Origin: Acidothermaceae bacterium
GTDB lineage: Bacteria; Actinomycetota; Actinomycetes; Acidothermales; Acidothermaceae
Assembly (NCBI GenBank): GCA_025925185.1
Contig: JAICLV010000019.1
Span: forward strand, 1-23,238
Length of the DNA stretch: 23,238 bases
Direction: 5' to 3'
The stretch's first letter is position 1; each line of letters starts with the position of its first letter. The position numbers and the translations under genes were made by a program. Positions 1 through 7,238 of the stretch are shown here, piece by piece. Below the pieces are notes generated by a model. That model was not told where the DNA came from. It made no database searches and saw only the letters and a program-made list of their open reading frames with translations.

Positions 1-421
1 CCTCGGCGGCGGTGGGCTGGTCGGGCGGCGCTACGGCACGTTCCCCCCCTCCCCTCCGCCCGGCCCCCCGCCCCGCGCCCCGCCCCCCCCCCCCCCCCGA
101 CTCGACGGCCGTGTACGCGAGCGGCTTGTCGACGAAGGTCGGGACACCGGCGTCGAGGAACCGCGTGACGACGGTCACGTGCGCGGCCGTGGCGACGTGG
201 ACGAACGCCAGGTCGACACCGGATTCAAGCGCCGAGTCGACATCGGTGTGGCGGTCGGGCAGCCGATACGCGTCACCGATCGCGTCAAGGGCGGAGCGAT
301 CGCGGGTACAGAGCACAAGGTCGAGGTCGGCGCGCGCCGCCAGCGCCGGGAGATAGGCCTTGCGCGCGATGCCGCCAAGCCCGACGACGGCCGCCCGCAA
401 CCGCGCCGAACCGCTGTTCAC
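1..421 (-). CDS. Gfo/Idh/MocA-family NAD(P)-dependent oxidoreductase, N-terminal part (runs off left edge)
   Basis: Translation from a GTG at 421 gives VNSGSARLRAAVVGLGGIAR, followed by KAYLPALAARADLDLVLCTR and, near residue 95, a FVDKPLAYT segment. The GLGGIARKAYLP dinucleotide-binding start and the (E/D)KPL motif are the hallmarks of the Gfo/Idh/MocA Rossmann domain, which binds NAD(P) and oxidises sugars, inositols or related alcohols. The catalytic C-terminal domain lies outside the window. No clear Shine-Dalgarno sequence precedes the GTG, so a later start is possible. After about residue 108 the reading frame stays open but turns into Gly/Arg-rich low-complexity sequence (bases 42-98) and no longer resembles the family. 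The gene may therefore be damaged, or the sequence wrong there. The N-terminal family call is good; substrate unknown. Confidence 0.62.
   Translation of the reverse strand, partial: MNSGSARLRAAVVGLGGIARKAYLPALAARADLDLVLCTRDRSALDAIGDAYRLPDRHTDVDSALESGVDLAFVHVATAAHVTVVTRFLDAGVPTFVDKPLAYTAVESGGGGGRGAGRGAGRRGGGERAVAPPDQPTAAE
42..98. repeat. C-rich low-complexity tract (G-rich on the minus strand) with a 16-base C run at 83-98
   Basis: The plus strand is almost pure C broken by a few T and G, ending in sixteen consecutive C. It falls inside the coding sequence of the minus-strand oxidoreductase, exactly where similarity to that family stops. Either a real homopolymer/slippage tract or a sequencing or assembly artefact such as poly-G read tails near a contig end. 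Confidence 0.8.
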
Positions 422-460
422 AGGCGCAGCGTATCCGGCGGCCGCAGCACGCGCAGGACG

Positions 461-811
461 CTAGGAGCCGACCGGCTGCCGATCGAGGGCGACTGCCGTG
501 CCGTCGATCTCGACGGTGGCACGAGCCCGCAGGAGGTCACCTATTTGAACGACGAATTCGCGCAGCTTGGCGTGGCCGTCGGCGACAGTGACCGTGCCGC
601 GCACGCCGTCCGGCAAAGAGATCTGGCGCGGCGTCTGGCGCGACATCTGGCGTGGGACTGGCACCTCACCAGGCGAGTGCGTGATCGTCGCGGCCCTCAA
701 GCCGCACGCATGCGCGCGTTCCACGATCGCGGCCAGCGTGGCGTTGAGGCGACGAGCGTTCGGCTCGGTCAGTCGGATCGTCAACCATCCGATATCTGCT
801 TGGGTGGGCAC
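461..811 (-). CDS. Hypothetical protein, about 116 aa
   Basis: An open frame read from a GTG at 811 begins V-PTQADIGWLTIRLTEPNAR and ends with TVEIDGTAVALDRQPVGS. The composition is that of a normal folded protein: alternating hydrophobic strands (IGWLTIRL, RGTVTVADG, ATVEIDGTAVAL) and a helix (RRLNATLAAIVERAHACGL). The frame is open further upstream to 982, but that extension is read through the 905-1015 tandem repeat and looks non-coding, so the GTG at 811 is preferred although its ribosome binding site is weak. It contains a short internal repeat (QMSRQTPRQI, from bases 622-657). It lies 39 nt upstream of, and in the same direction as, the Gfo/Idh/MocA gene, so the two could be co-transcribed. 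I do not recognise a family and assign no function. Confidence 0.5.
   Translation of the reverse strand: MPTQADIGWLTIRLTEPNARRLNATLAAIVERAHACGLRAATITHSPGEVPVPRQMSRQTPRQISLPDGVRGTVTVADGHAKLREFVVQIGDLLRARATVEIDGTAVALDRQPVGS
622..657. repeat. Three tandem copies of a 12-base unit (TCTGGCGCGRCR-like) inside the hypothetical gene
   Basis: Bases 622-633, 634-645 and 646-657 read tctggcgcggcg, tctggcgcgaca and tctggcgtggga. The 12-base period keeps the reading frame and produces the QMSRQTPRQ-like stretch in the minus-strand protein. Confidence 0.6.
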
Positions 812-904
812 GACATGATCGTGCCAGGCCGGCGTGGGATTCCCCGCCAGGCGCGCCGTCGACGCCGTTCCTTCCGAACCGAGGCCACGGCCGCGCCTGG
901 CCGA

Positions 905-1015
905 GTTCGTGCCCGGCCAAGTTCGTGCCCGCCGCGTTCGTCCCCGGCCGCGTTCGTGCCCGGCCACCTTCGTGCCCGCCAAGTTCGTGCACAGCCACTT
1001 CCGTGCCGCTGGCCA
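905..1015. repeat. Degenerate 15-16-bp tandem repeat, about seven copies, consensus GTTCGTGCCCGGCCA
   Basis: Units start at 905, 921, 936, 952, 968, 983 and 998. Units 1-6 share (G/C)TTCGTSCMC followed by GGCC/GCC/AGCC; the last unit (cttccgtgccgctggcca) is the most diverged. Both strands are open in some frames, giving Gly-His-Glu-Leu-rich shadows, but the repeat sits between the hypothetical gene and the ribosome binding site of the DUF222-HNH gene, so it is best treated as an intergenic minisatellite. Confidence 0.75.
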
Positions 1016-1073
1016 CTTCCTGCGCAGGGGTTTCCACAGGTCTATTTTCCTTTATCCCCAAGGGGATTGCCGC

Positions 1074-2672
1074 ATGACGGCCCCAACCAAAATGTCAGTG
1101 GCCACCGTTACGTTCGGCATCATGTCCGAGGGGATCGAGTCGCTGTCCGACGCGTTGCGCGCGTTGCCGGGCGGGTTGGCGCTTGCCGCGTCACTCGCGC
1201 CCCACGACTCGTCCGACGTCCGCTCAGACCACGATTTGCTCGAGGTCGTCGCCGGGTGGGAGCGGGTGATCAGCTGGGCGCAGGAGGCGCAACTCGCAGC
1301 GGTGGCCGAATTCGTCCGTCGTCCGGTCATCGTGGGCACCGACCCACACGCCGGCTGGGCGGCGCGCGCAGGCGTCGGGCAGATGGTGCGCGAGTTCGCG
1401 GACGACGAACTCGCCGCGCGGCTCTCGACGTCGCGCGTGGCAGCGGCCACCCGGATAGATATCGGACTGTCGCTCGCCCGCTCCCTGCCGGCGACCCGCG
1501 AGGCGCTCGCCACCGGGCGTGTCGACCTAGCTCGAGCACGGGTGATCATCGACGAGACCAGGCATCTCGATATCGAGACAGCAGGCGAGGTGGAGCGCCT
1601 GGCGTTGGTGCGCGCGCCTGAGCAAAATTGCGGAAGGTTACGCGAGAGCGTGCGGCGGGCCGCGATCGCGGCTGACCCGGCCGCGGCACGCAACCGCGCG
1701 GCGAAAGCGAAGCTCGAGCGGAAGGTCGTTATCCGACCGCTGCCTGACGAGATGGCCGAGTTGTGGGCCGTGTTGCCGGCGCCGCAGGCGATCGCGATCG
1801 ACACCGCGCTCACCGCGATCGCCCGCGCGACCAAGGCGCGCCGTGGGCGCGCCGAGCCCCGCAACATCGATCAGTTGCGGGCCGACGCGCTGGTCGCGCC
1901 GTTTGAACGCGCCATGCGGACCGGTGTCGCAGCTCGTGGCGGTGAGTTTGCCGACCTGCCGCTCGCCACCGTGCGCGGCTCGCGCGCCCAGCTCAACGTC
2001 ACGGTGCCGGCTTCAGTCCTGCTCGGCATCAGCGACCATCCCGGTCAGCTCGCCGGCTACGGTCCCATCACGGCAGACACCGCCCGGTTGATCGCTAACG
2101 ACGCCACCTGGCGCCGGCTGCTGACCGATCCGATGTCGGGCGCCGTGCTCGACGTCGGCACCACGACGTATCGCCCTCCCGCGGCCCTTGACCGGCACGT
2201 CAAGACACGTGACGGGCGCTGCCGCGGCGCGGGCTGCAACTGGCCGGCGCGGCTGTGCGAGATCGACCACACCATCCCGTCTCCCAAGGGCCCAACCGCC
2301 GCGCATAATCTCGGCGCTCTATGCAAGCGTCACCATGTCGCCAAAGGCGCACCTGGCCGCACGCTGCGCCAGGTCGCGCCCGGCGTTTTCACGTGGACCA
2401 TGCCGACCGGCCACACGTACACCGTTTATCCCGAAGCCGTGGCCCCGCCGCTCGCCGACGAATTGGCCGTGCGCACCGTACGCACCGTGCGCGCCGTGCG
2501 CGACGTTCCCGACCGACCGCGACCCGGAAAGCCGCCCGGCAAGTCCGGCAAGCGGCCCGACGAACGGCCGAGCGATTCGCGCGGCAAGCCACCCGCGAAA
2601 ATGCACATTGGACGGCGAGAAGCGGGCTCGCCGTGCGCCTGGGCGCGACGCAGACGGGGACCGGCGCCGTAA
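1074..2672 (+). CDS. DUF222 / 13E12-repeat family protein with C-terminal HNH endonuclease domain
   Basis: A 532-aa protein. The ATG at 1074 is chosen because AAGGGG lies 8 nt upstream and because the frame upstream is only the translated tandem repeat. The first ~330 residues are the helical DUF222 domain typical of actinobacterial 13E12 proteins. Near residues 375-430 there is an HNH nuclease module: RHVKTRDGRCRGAGC (zinc Cys pair), then CEIDHTIP (the His of the beta-beta-alpha metal site), NLGALCKRHH and a following HVAKG. The tail (from ~residue 465) is Arg/Pro/Lys-rich, includes four VRT/VRA/VRD repeats and is probably disordered. Such proteins are predicted metal-dependent DNA nucleases; they are often multicopy and associated with mobile or repeated loci in Mycobacteriales and relatives. 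Biological role is unknown. No partner methylase or integrase is adjacent. Confidence 0.85.
   Translation: MTAPTKMSVATVTFGIMSEGIESLSDALRALPGGLALAASLAPHDSSDVRSDHDLLEVVAGWERVISWAQEAQLAAVAEFVRRPVIVGTDPHAGWAARAGVGQMVREFADDELAARLSTSRVAAATRIDIGLSLARSLPATREALATGRVDLARARVIIDETRHLDIETAGEVERLALVRAPEQNCGRLRESVRRAAIAADPAAARNRAAKAKLERKVVIRPLPDEMAELWAVLPAPQAIAIDTALTAIARATKARRGRAEPRNIDQLRADALVAPFERAMRTGVAARGGEFADLPLATVRGSRAQLNVTVPASVLLGISDHPGQLAGYGPITADTARLIANDATWRRLLTDPMSGAVLDVGTTTYRPPAALDRHVKTRDGRCRGAGCNWPARLCEIDHTIPSPKGPTAAHNLGALCKRHHVAKGAPGRTLRQVAPGVFTWTMPTGHTYTVYPEAVAPPLADELAVRTVRTVRAVRDVPDRPRPGKPPGKSGKRPDERPSDSRGKPPAKMHIGRREAGSPCAWARRRRGPAP
2469..2504 (+). repeat. Four in-frame 9-base repeats in the C-terminal tail of the DUF222-HNH gene
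   Basis: gtgcgcacc, gtacgcacc, gtgcgcgcc and gtgcgcgac follow each other without gaps, encoding VRT-VRT-VRA-VRD just after the HNH domain. This looks like slippage expansion of a basic linker. Confidence 0.65.
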
Positions 2673-2709
2673 CGCGAGCGCGGGGTGCGACGGCCCGGCT
2701 CAACACGCG

Positions 2710-3234
2710 TCAGAACCGGAACCGAGTCAGGCCGCCCGGCTCCACACCGAGCGCCACCGTGACCGAGCGTGGCTCAATGCGGTACACGTCCCACGGCGGC
2801 GGTCCCTGCGCCGGCGCGTTGAACGGCGCGGTGATGCCCGCCCCGCTGCCGTCCGGTTCGGCGGGCCACCCGCCGTCCGCCCACGCGTTCGCCACGCGCG
2901 CGACCGCGCTCGGCTCCGTCACGTGCGACGCGTCACCCTCGACAACGATGTCGGCGTCACGCACCGACAGCGCGATCGAGCATCGGGGGTCGCGCGCAAC
3001 GTTGCGCGCCTTGCGCGTGCCGCTGCCGGTCTGGAACCAAAACGCACCGTCGAGCCAAAGCGCGCCGACCGCCGTCACGTGCGCACTACCGTCGTCGTTC
3101 ACCGTGGCCAGCCACGTGGTGCGGGAGTTGTGCGCGTCGGTGGCGGGTGCGTCACGCGCGACGAGCTTTTCGAGAACCGTGTCCCAGCTGACGGGCGGTA
3201 GTCCGTCGGCGGTGCCCAGGTTGATGATGTCCAT
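2710..3234 (-). CDS. Pyridoxamine 5'-phosphate oxidase (PPOX)-type split-barrel flavin-binding protein
   Basis: A 174-aa cytoplasmic protein with the PPOX split beta-barrel pattern: RTTWLATVNDDGSAHVTAVG, ALWLDGAFWFQT, a GSGTRKARNVARDPRCSIAL segment (flavin phosphate-binding region) and a closing PPPWDVYRIEPRSVTVAL strand. Family members bind FMN or F420 and reduce or oxidise small molecules; the substrate cannot be read from the sequence. The ATG at 3234 has AAGGAG six bases upstream. The gene is convergent with the DUF222-HNH gene (37 nt apart) and lies downstream of the class-III aminotransferase, separated by 131 nt carrying a terminator-like hairpin, so it is probably transcribed on its own. 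Confidence 0.82.
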   Translation of the reverse strand: MDIINLGTADGLPPVSWDTVLEKLVARDAPATDAHNSRTTWLATVNDDGSAHVTAVGALWLDGAFWFQTGSGTRKARNVARDPRCSIALSVRDADIVVEGDASHVTEPSAVARVANAWADGGWPAEPDGSGAGITAPFNAPAQGPPPWDVYRIEPRSVTVALGVEPGGLTRFRF

Positions 3235-3298
3235 TGTCGACTCCTTGTCGCGCGGCAGATGTCCTGAAGAAGACGTGCGTCAAGCCGTCAACTCATCG

Positions 3299-3317
3299 GG
3301 CGCAGCACCGCTGCGCC
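3299..3317 (-). terminator. GC-rich hairpin, terminator candidate after the aminotransferase gene
   Basis: GGCGCAG (3299-3305), a 5-base loop and CTGCGCC (3311-3317) form a perfect 7-bp stem about 50 nt past the aminotransferase stop codon in the minus direction. There is no U tract, which is common for actinobacterial terminators but leaves the assignment tentative. Confidence 0.4.
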
Positions 3318-3365
3318 ACAAGCACCAGCAAGCACTGATTCAGCCGATCGCGTGAGCCCCGTCGG

Positions 3366-4667
3366 TCAACTTCCCGAAGCCTCCGCGGCCGCGAACGCCT
3401 GGCCAAGGATCCGCAGCCCCTCGGCCGCCTCGTCCTCTGACAACGTGAGCGGCGGCGCGATGCGCAGTGCGTTTCCGAACAATCCACCCTTGCCCACCAG
3501 CAGCCCGCGCGCCTTCGTCTCCTCTAACACGCGACCGGCCGCGGCAGTGTCCGGCGATTTCGAGCCTGGGCGCACGAGCTCGACGCCGATCATCACTCCC
3601 TTGCCGCGAACGTCGCCGATGAACGGATGCCGCGCCTGCAAATCGCGGATTCCCTCGAACAGCAGCGCGCCGACCTTGGCGGCGTTCGCCTGCAGGTCGT
3701 GCGACAACACGTAGTCGAGGGTTGCGTTGGCCGCGGCGGTGACAAGCGGATTGCCGCCGAAGGTGGAGATGGAATTGGCGGTGAGGCAGTCCATCACCTC
3801 GGCGCGCGCGACCACCCCGCCAATCGACATGCCGTTACCGAGGCCTTTGGCGAACGTCATTGCGTCAGGAACAACGCCATGCGCGTCGATGCCCCAGAAG
3901 TGCTCGCCGGTCCGGCCCCATCCGGTCTGCACCTCATCTGACACGAGCAGAATTCCGTATTCGTCAAGCACTTCTTTGAACGCGGCGAAAAAACCGTCGG
4001 GCGGGGTGGCGAATCCGCCGACCCCCTGAATCGGCTCGGCGATCAGGCATGCCACGTCGCCCGCCGTCATCGTGGTGATGACGTCGCGCAGGTCGGCGAC
4101 GCACGCCGCGGTGAACTCGTCATCCGAAAGACCGGCGAAGGGGCTGCGATACCGGTAGCCGCTATGCACGTAATGCACATTCAGCGGCGTCAGGCTCGAC
4201 GCGCTCCAACCCCGATTCCCCGTGATGCCCATGCCGGCGAACGACCGGCCGTGGTAGCTGTTGCGCAACGCCAGCACCTGGTTGCTACGGCGATACTGCG
4301 TGGCCAGCAACAACGCCGCCTCGTTGGCCTCGGTGCCGGAGGACGTGAAGAACACCTTGGCGTCGGGAATTCCTGAAAGCGAGGCGATTTTCTCGGCCAG
4401 CTCGATTTGTGAGCGAATCAGGTACAGCGTCGACGTGTGCACCACTCCGCTGTCGACCTGTGCCTTGATCGCGTCGTTCACCTCGGGGACGTTGTAGCCG
4501 AGCATGTTGGTCAAGATGCCGGCGAAGAAGTCGAGGTACTCACGACCTTCGCCGTCGACCACCCGACAACCGCGGCCCGACACGAGCTCGATCGGCTCGT
4601 CGTAGTACAACGCCAGCCACGCAGGCAACACCGCCTTGTGCCGGCCCAACAGCTCCTCGGACGCCAT
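3366..4667 (-). CDS. Class-III PLP-dependent aminotransferase (aspartate aminotransferase family, AGXT2/omega-aminotransferase-like)
   Basis: About 433 aa, full length for fold-type I class-III aminotransferases. Counting from the ATG at 4667: SSGTEANEAA at 109-118 binds the PLP phosphate, LALRNSYHGRSFAG at ~132-145 holds the ring-stacking residue, IAEPIQGVGGF at ~209-219, SDEVQTGWGRTG (Asp244 pairs with the pyridine nitrogen), and TFAKGLGNG with Lys274 as the Schiff-base lysine. The reaction moves an amino group from an omega-amino acid or amine to pyruvate, glyoxylate or 2-oxoglutarate. Four in-frame starts (GTG, ATG, GTG, ATG between 4676 and 4665) lie in a row; the last ATG sits 10 nt after GGAAG. 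The start cluster overlaps the stop of the upstream aldehyde dehydrogenase, implying translational coupling. That pairing suggests the two act on consecutive intermediates of amine catabolism. Exact substrate is uncertain. Confidence 0.85.
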   Translation of the reverse strand: MASEELLGRHKAVLPAWLALYYDEPIELVSGRGCRVVDGEGREYLDFFAGILTNMLGYNVPEVNDAIKAQVDSGVVHTSTLYLIRSQIELAEKIASLSGIPDAKVFFTSSGTEANEAALLLATQYRRSNQVLALRNSYHGRSFAGMGITGNRGWSASSLTPLNVHYVHSGYRYRSPFAGLSDDEFTAACVADLRDVITTMTAGDVACLIAEPIQGVGGFATPPDGFFAAFKEVLDEYGILLVSDEVQTGWGRTGEHFWGIDAHGVVPDAMTFAKGLGNGMSIGGVVARAEVMDCLTANSISTFGGNPLVTAAANATLDYVLSHDLQANAAKVGALLFEGIRDLQARHPFIGDVRGKGVMIGVELVRPGSKSPDTAAAGRVLEETKARGLLVGKGGLFGNALRIAPPLTLSEDEAAEGLRILGQAFAAAEASGS

Positions 4668-4672
4668 CACCA

Positions 4673-6142
4673 TCACGCTTCCAGGTTGGTCATCACGTGC
4701 TTGACACGGGTGTAATCCTCAAGACCGTACATCGAGAGGTCCTTGCCATAGCCGCTGTGCTTGAACCCACCATGCGGCATCTCCGCGACCAACGGGATGT
4801 GCGTGTTGATCCAGACGCAACCGAAGTCGAGCCGCTTCGCCATCCGCATCGCACGGCCGTGGTCCTTCGTCCACACGGACGACGCGAGGCCGTACTTCAC
4901 GCCGTTTGCCCAGCGCACCGCCTCGTCCTCGTCGGTGAACGGCTGCACGGTGATCACGGGTCCGAAGATCTCGTGCTGGCTCATCTCGTCGTCCTGGCGC
5001 AAGCCCGCGACCACTGTCGGCTCGTAGAAATAGCCGGTGTCGCCGACCCGACGGCCGCCCGCCGCGAGGTTCGCGTGATCAGGCAACCGGTCGACCATGC
5101 CGGTGACTCGCGCGAGTTGGTTGGCGTTGTTGACGGGGCCGAACAACGCGTCGGCGTTCGCCGGCGGGCCGACGACGGTGTTGCGCGCCTGTTCCGTCAG
5201 CGCGCTCACAAAATCGTCGTGAATGCGAGGCGCGGCGAGTACGCGCGTCGCGGCCGTGCAGTCTTGGCCGGCGTTGAAGTAGCCCGCGATCGCGATCCCC
5301 TCGGCGGCCTTCTCCAGGTCGGCGTCGTCGAAGACGACCACCGGCGCCTTCCCTCCGAGTTCGAGGTGCACCCGCTTCAGGTCGGAGGCCGCGGAGCCCG
5401 CGACCTCCATGCCGGCCCGCACGCTGCCGGTGATCGACGCCATCGCTGGCGTTGGGTGCTCGACGAGCAGCCGGCCGGTGTCGCGATCACCGCAAATCAC
5501 GTTGAACACGCCAGGAGGCAAGAACTCGCCGAGGATCTCCGCCATCATCACGGTCGTCACCGGCGTCGTGTCGGACGGCTTCAACACCACGGTGTTGCCG
5601 GCCGCGATGGCGGGCGCCCACTTCCAGACCGCCATCATCATCGGGTAGTTCCACGGGGTCACCTGCGCGCAGACGCCGACCGGCTCACGCCGGACGAACG
5701 ATGTGTGACCCGCCATGTACTCGCCCGCGGACTTGCCTTCGAGCACCCGAGCCGCGCCCGCGAAGAATCTGATCTGGTCGACCATCGGCGGAACTTCCTC
5801 GGACGCCGTCAACCCCAGCGGCTTGCCGGTGTTTTGCGACTCGGCCGCGACAAAATCGTCGGCTCGCGCCTCGATGGCGTCGGCGATTCGCAACAAAGCC
5901 CGCTGTCGCTCGGACGGCGTCGTGTCGCGCCAGCTCTCAAACGCCCGCGCGGCCGAGGCCATCGCGAGATCGACGTCGGCCGCGCCTGACACCGGGGCGG
6001 TGGCGAACGCCTCGCCCGTGCTGGGGTCGATCACCGCAGAGGTGCGCCCGCCGCGGGTGTCGACGTACTCACCGGCGATGAAGTTGCGCAGCGCGCGCGG
6101 CGCTGTAGTGGCGGTCGGCCCTGAAGTTTGGGCTGCGGTCAT
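4673..6142 (-). CDS. patD: NAD(P)-dependent aldehyde dehydrogenase, gamma-aminobutyraldehyde dehydrogenase type
   Basis: A 489-aa enzyme of the hydrolytic ALDH superfamily. Visible catalytic parts: VTPWNYP (Asn165 of the oxyanion hole), NTVVLKPSD (cofactor lysine), HLELGGKAP (general base Glu261), YFNAGQDCTAATR (nucleophile Cys295) and HEIFGPVITV near the C terminus. The GQDCTAATR context and PHGGFKHSGYGKDLS ending match bacterial gamma-aminobutyraldehyde dehydrogenases (PatD/PuuC-like), which turn 4-aminobutanal from putrescine into GABA. The ATG at 6142 is chosen over an upstream possibility at 6187 because AGGAGG lies six bases before it. It is the first gene of a two-gene unit with the aminotransferase at 3366-4667. 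Some relatives act on betaine aldehyde or 3-aminopropanal, so substrate is an inference supported by the polyamine genes nearby. Confidence 0.86.
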   Translation of the reverse strand: MTAAQTSGPTATTAPRALRNFIAGEYVDTRGGRTSAVIDPSTGEAFATAPVSGAADVDLAMASAARAFESWRDTTPSERQRALLRIADAIEARADDFVAAESQNTGKPLGLTASEEVPPMVDQIRFFAGAARVLEGKSAGEYMAGHTSFVRREPVGVCAQVTPWNYPMMMAVWKWAPAIAAGNTVVLKPSDTTPVTTVMMAEILGEFLPPGVFNVICGDRDTGRLLVEHPTPAMASITGSVRAGMEVAGSAASDLKRVHLELGGKAPVVVFDDADLEKAAEGIAIAGYFNAGQDCTAATRVLAAPRIHDDFVSALTEQARNTVVGPPANADALFGPVNNANQLARVTGMVDRLPDHANLAAGGRRVGDTGYFYEPTVVAGLRQDDEMSQHEIFGPVITVQPFTDEDEAVRWANGVKYGLASSVWTKDHGRAMRMAKRLDFGCVWINTHIPLVAEMPHGGFKHSGYGKDLSMYGLEDYTRVKHVMTNLEA

Positions 6143-6148
6143 CGCTGG

Positions 6149-6154
6149 CCTCCT
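6149..6154 (-). promoter_or_regulatory. Ribosome binding site AGGAGG of the aldehyde dehydrogenase
   Basis: A perfect AGGAGG on the minus strand, six bases before the ATG at 6142. It decides the start in favour of MTAAQTSG over the longer open frame starting at 6187. Confidence 0.8.
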
Positions 6155-6327
6155 GAACGTCGAGCGCGAGCCCGTCGGCTCCGGCACGGCTGCCTGATGG
6201 CAGCACAGCCTAGCCGCGTCAACGAGATAAAGCGACGAGAACGACAGCGTGATCGTCGGTAAGCCATTGAATCCGTCGCGCTACCGCTAACGAGCTTCGA
6301 ATTCGTTCGTTGGGTCGCCTCTACAAC

Positions 6328-6350
6328 GACCGCAGCGGAAGCCCGCGGTC
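6328..6350 (-). terminator. Weak hairpin at the end of the hydrolase gene
   Basis: GACCGC (6328-6333) pairs with GCGGTC (6345-6350) around an 11-base loop. The upstream arm overlaps the hydrolase stop codon and no U tract follows. Possible terminator between the hydrolase and the aldehyde dehydrogenase; low confidence. Confidence 0.25.
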
Positions 6351-7119
6351 AGGAGAAAGCGGCCTTCAAGAAGTCGTCGACCCTGCCAATCAGGCTCGCG
6401 TCCTCGCCGAACATGTCGAGCCCGTGGGTCGACCCGGTCAGTTCGAGCGTCGCGTCGGCGTCGTTCTTGCCGCTGCCGTTATGATGCGCGGCGGCCAGCG
6501 ACGTGACCTCGTCGATCGACACGATCGAGTCGCCCTTGTCGCCGACGGTCAGCATCGGACCGTCGTACTTGGCGGCCGCGACGAGCGGGTTGAGCGCGCT
6601 GGCGCTCGCCACCGCAGGGCTCAACGCCACCACGCCAACCGGGGCCGGTGACACCTCCGGCGCCGCCGCCACGACAGCGGTACCACCGATCGATCCACCG
6701 AGCAGCGCCACCTTCTTCGCGCCCTCGTAGTACAGCAGTTGAGCCACATAACGAACACTGGCCGCGCGGTCCTTGCCTGACGACAGGCTCGCGACGAGGT
6801 ATCCCTCATCGACGAAGTGCCGAGCCTGCCCGATCCATTGGCAATCGTTGCCGTTGCTCATCGGCGCGAGCACCAGCCCGCGCGAACCGCTGCCCATGAC
6901 CACGACAACCGTGGGGTCGCCGTCCGGCCCGACCACATGGCCGGCGGCGTTAGCGATGTCCTTCGCGCACGACGGGACGCTCACGTCACGCAATCCGGAC
7001 GGCGCTGCCGCGGTGGCGGCCTTGGACGACCCGCATCCGGCGGCCGCGGCGACGGCGGCCAGCGCGAGCGCGGCGCCTACCAAGCGAACTCCTGTGACAC
7101 GGGCGATAGCGGCGGGCAT
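6349..7119 (-). CDS. Secreted lipoprotein with alpha/beta-hydrolase fold
   Basis: A 256-aa protein. Residues 1-28 are a signal peptide ending in a lipobox (AAAAGC, Cys29), so it should be lipid-anchored on the outer face of the membrane. After an Ala/Ser linker, the body has alpha/beta-hydrolase features: PTVVVVMGSGSRG strand-loop (~70-81), GYLVASLSS, the nucleophile elbow LLGGSIGG (Ser143), VVALSPAV, MLTVGDKGDS (acid Asp194 or Asp197) and GSTHGLDMF (His232). The order Ser-Asp-His matches a serine hydrolase triad. Substrate is unknown; esterase or peptidase-like dienelactone hydrolases are the closest type. The ATG at 7119 is chosen because GGAGG lies five bases upstream; another ATG at 7131 lacks a site. 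It follows the sigma-factor operon in the same direction but is separated from it by a long hairpin (7180-7227). Confidence 0.78.
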   Translation of the reverse strand: MPAAIARVTGVRLVGAALALAAVAAAAGCGSSKAATAAAPSGLRDVSVPSCAKDIANAAGHVVGPDGDPTVVVVMGSGSRGLVLAPMSNGNDCQWIGQARHFVDEGYLVASLSSGKDRAASVRYVAQLLYYEGAKKVALLGGSIGGTAVVAAAPEVSPAPVGVVALSPAVASASALNPLVAAAKYDGPMLTVGDKGDSIVSIDEVTSLAAAHHNGSGKNDADATLELTGSTHGLDMFGEDASLIGRVDDFLKAAFS

Positions 7120-7179
7120 GTTGTCCTCCATGGCGGCGTCGAAGCCCTCTCGAATGACCTGTCGCCGCCAACAACCCTT

Positions 7180-7227
7180 GGACGACGTGGAAAGTTGCCT
7201 ATGCGCCCGCAGCGCAACACGTCGTCC
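7180..7227 (-). terminator. Long imperfect hairpin between the sigma-factor operon and the hydrolase gene
   Basis: GGACGACGTG (7180-7189) and CACGTCGTCC (7218-7227) form a perfect 10-bp stem. Inside it TTGC (7195-7198) can pair with GCAA (7214-7217), and TGC/GCA closes a small apical loop. On the minus strand it begins about 12 nt past the stop codon of the membrane-protein gene, the right place for a terminator; a short T-rich stretch (GGGTTGTTGG) follows. An operator role for the hydrolase promoter is an alternative. Confidence 0.5.
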
Positions 7228-7238
7228 GCCGTAAGTCG

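Noticed and set aside
812..982. N-terminal extension of the hypothetical gene
   Set aside because: It is only the translated minisatellite and has no ribosome binding site; GTG at 811 is a better start.
905..1015. Tandem repeat considered as a CRISPR array
   Set aside because: Units are 15-16 bp, contiguous and degenerate, with no spacers and no cas genes nearby.
179..1621. Plus-strand open frame of 480 codons over the left end
   Set aside because: Crosses the oxidoreductase, the hypothetical gene and the DUF222 start in a different frame and is Arg-rich without motifs.
4697..5989. Long plus-strand open frame (430 codons) opposite the aldehyde dehydrogenase
   Set aside because: It is rich in Arg, His and Val with no domain motif and lies fully antisense to a clear ALDH gene; a GC-rich shadow frame.
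6290..6310. Palindrome CGAATTCG upstream of the aldehyde dehydrogenase considered as an operator
   Set aside because: Only eight bases and a restriction-site-like palindrome expected by chance; no second copy near other promoters.
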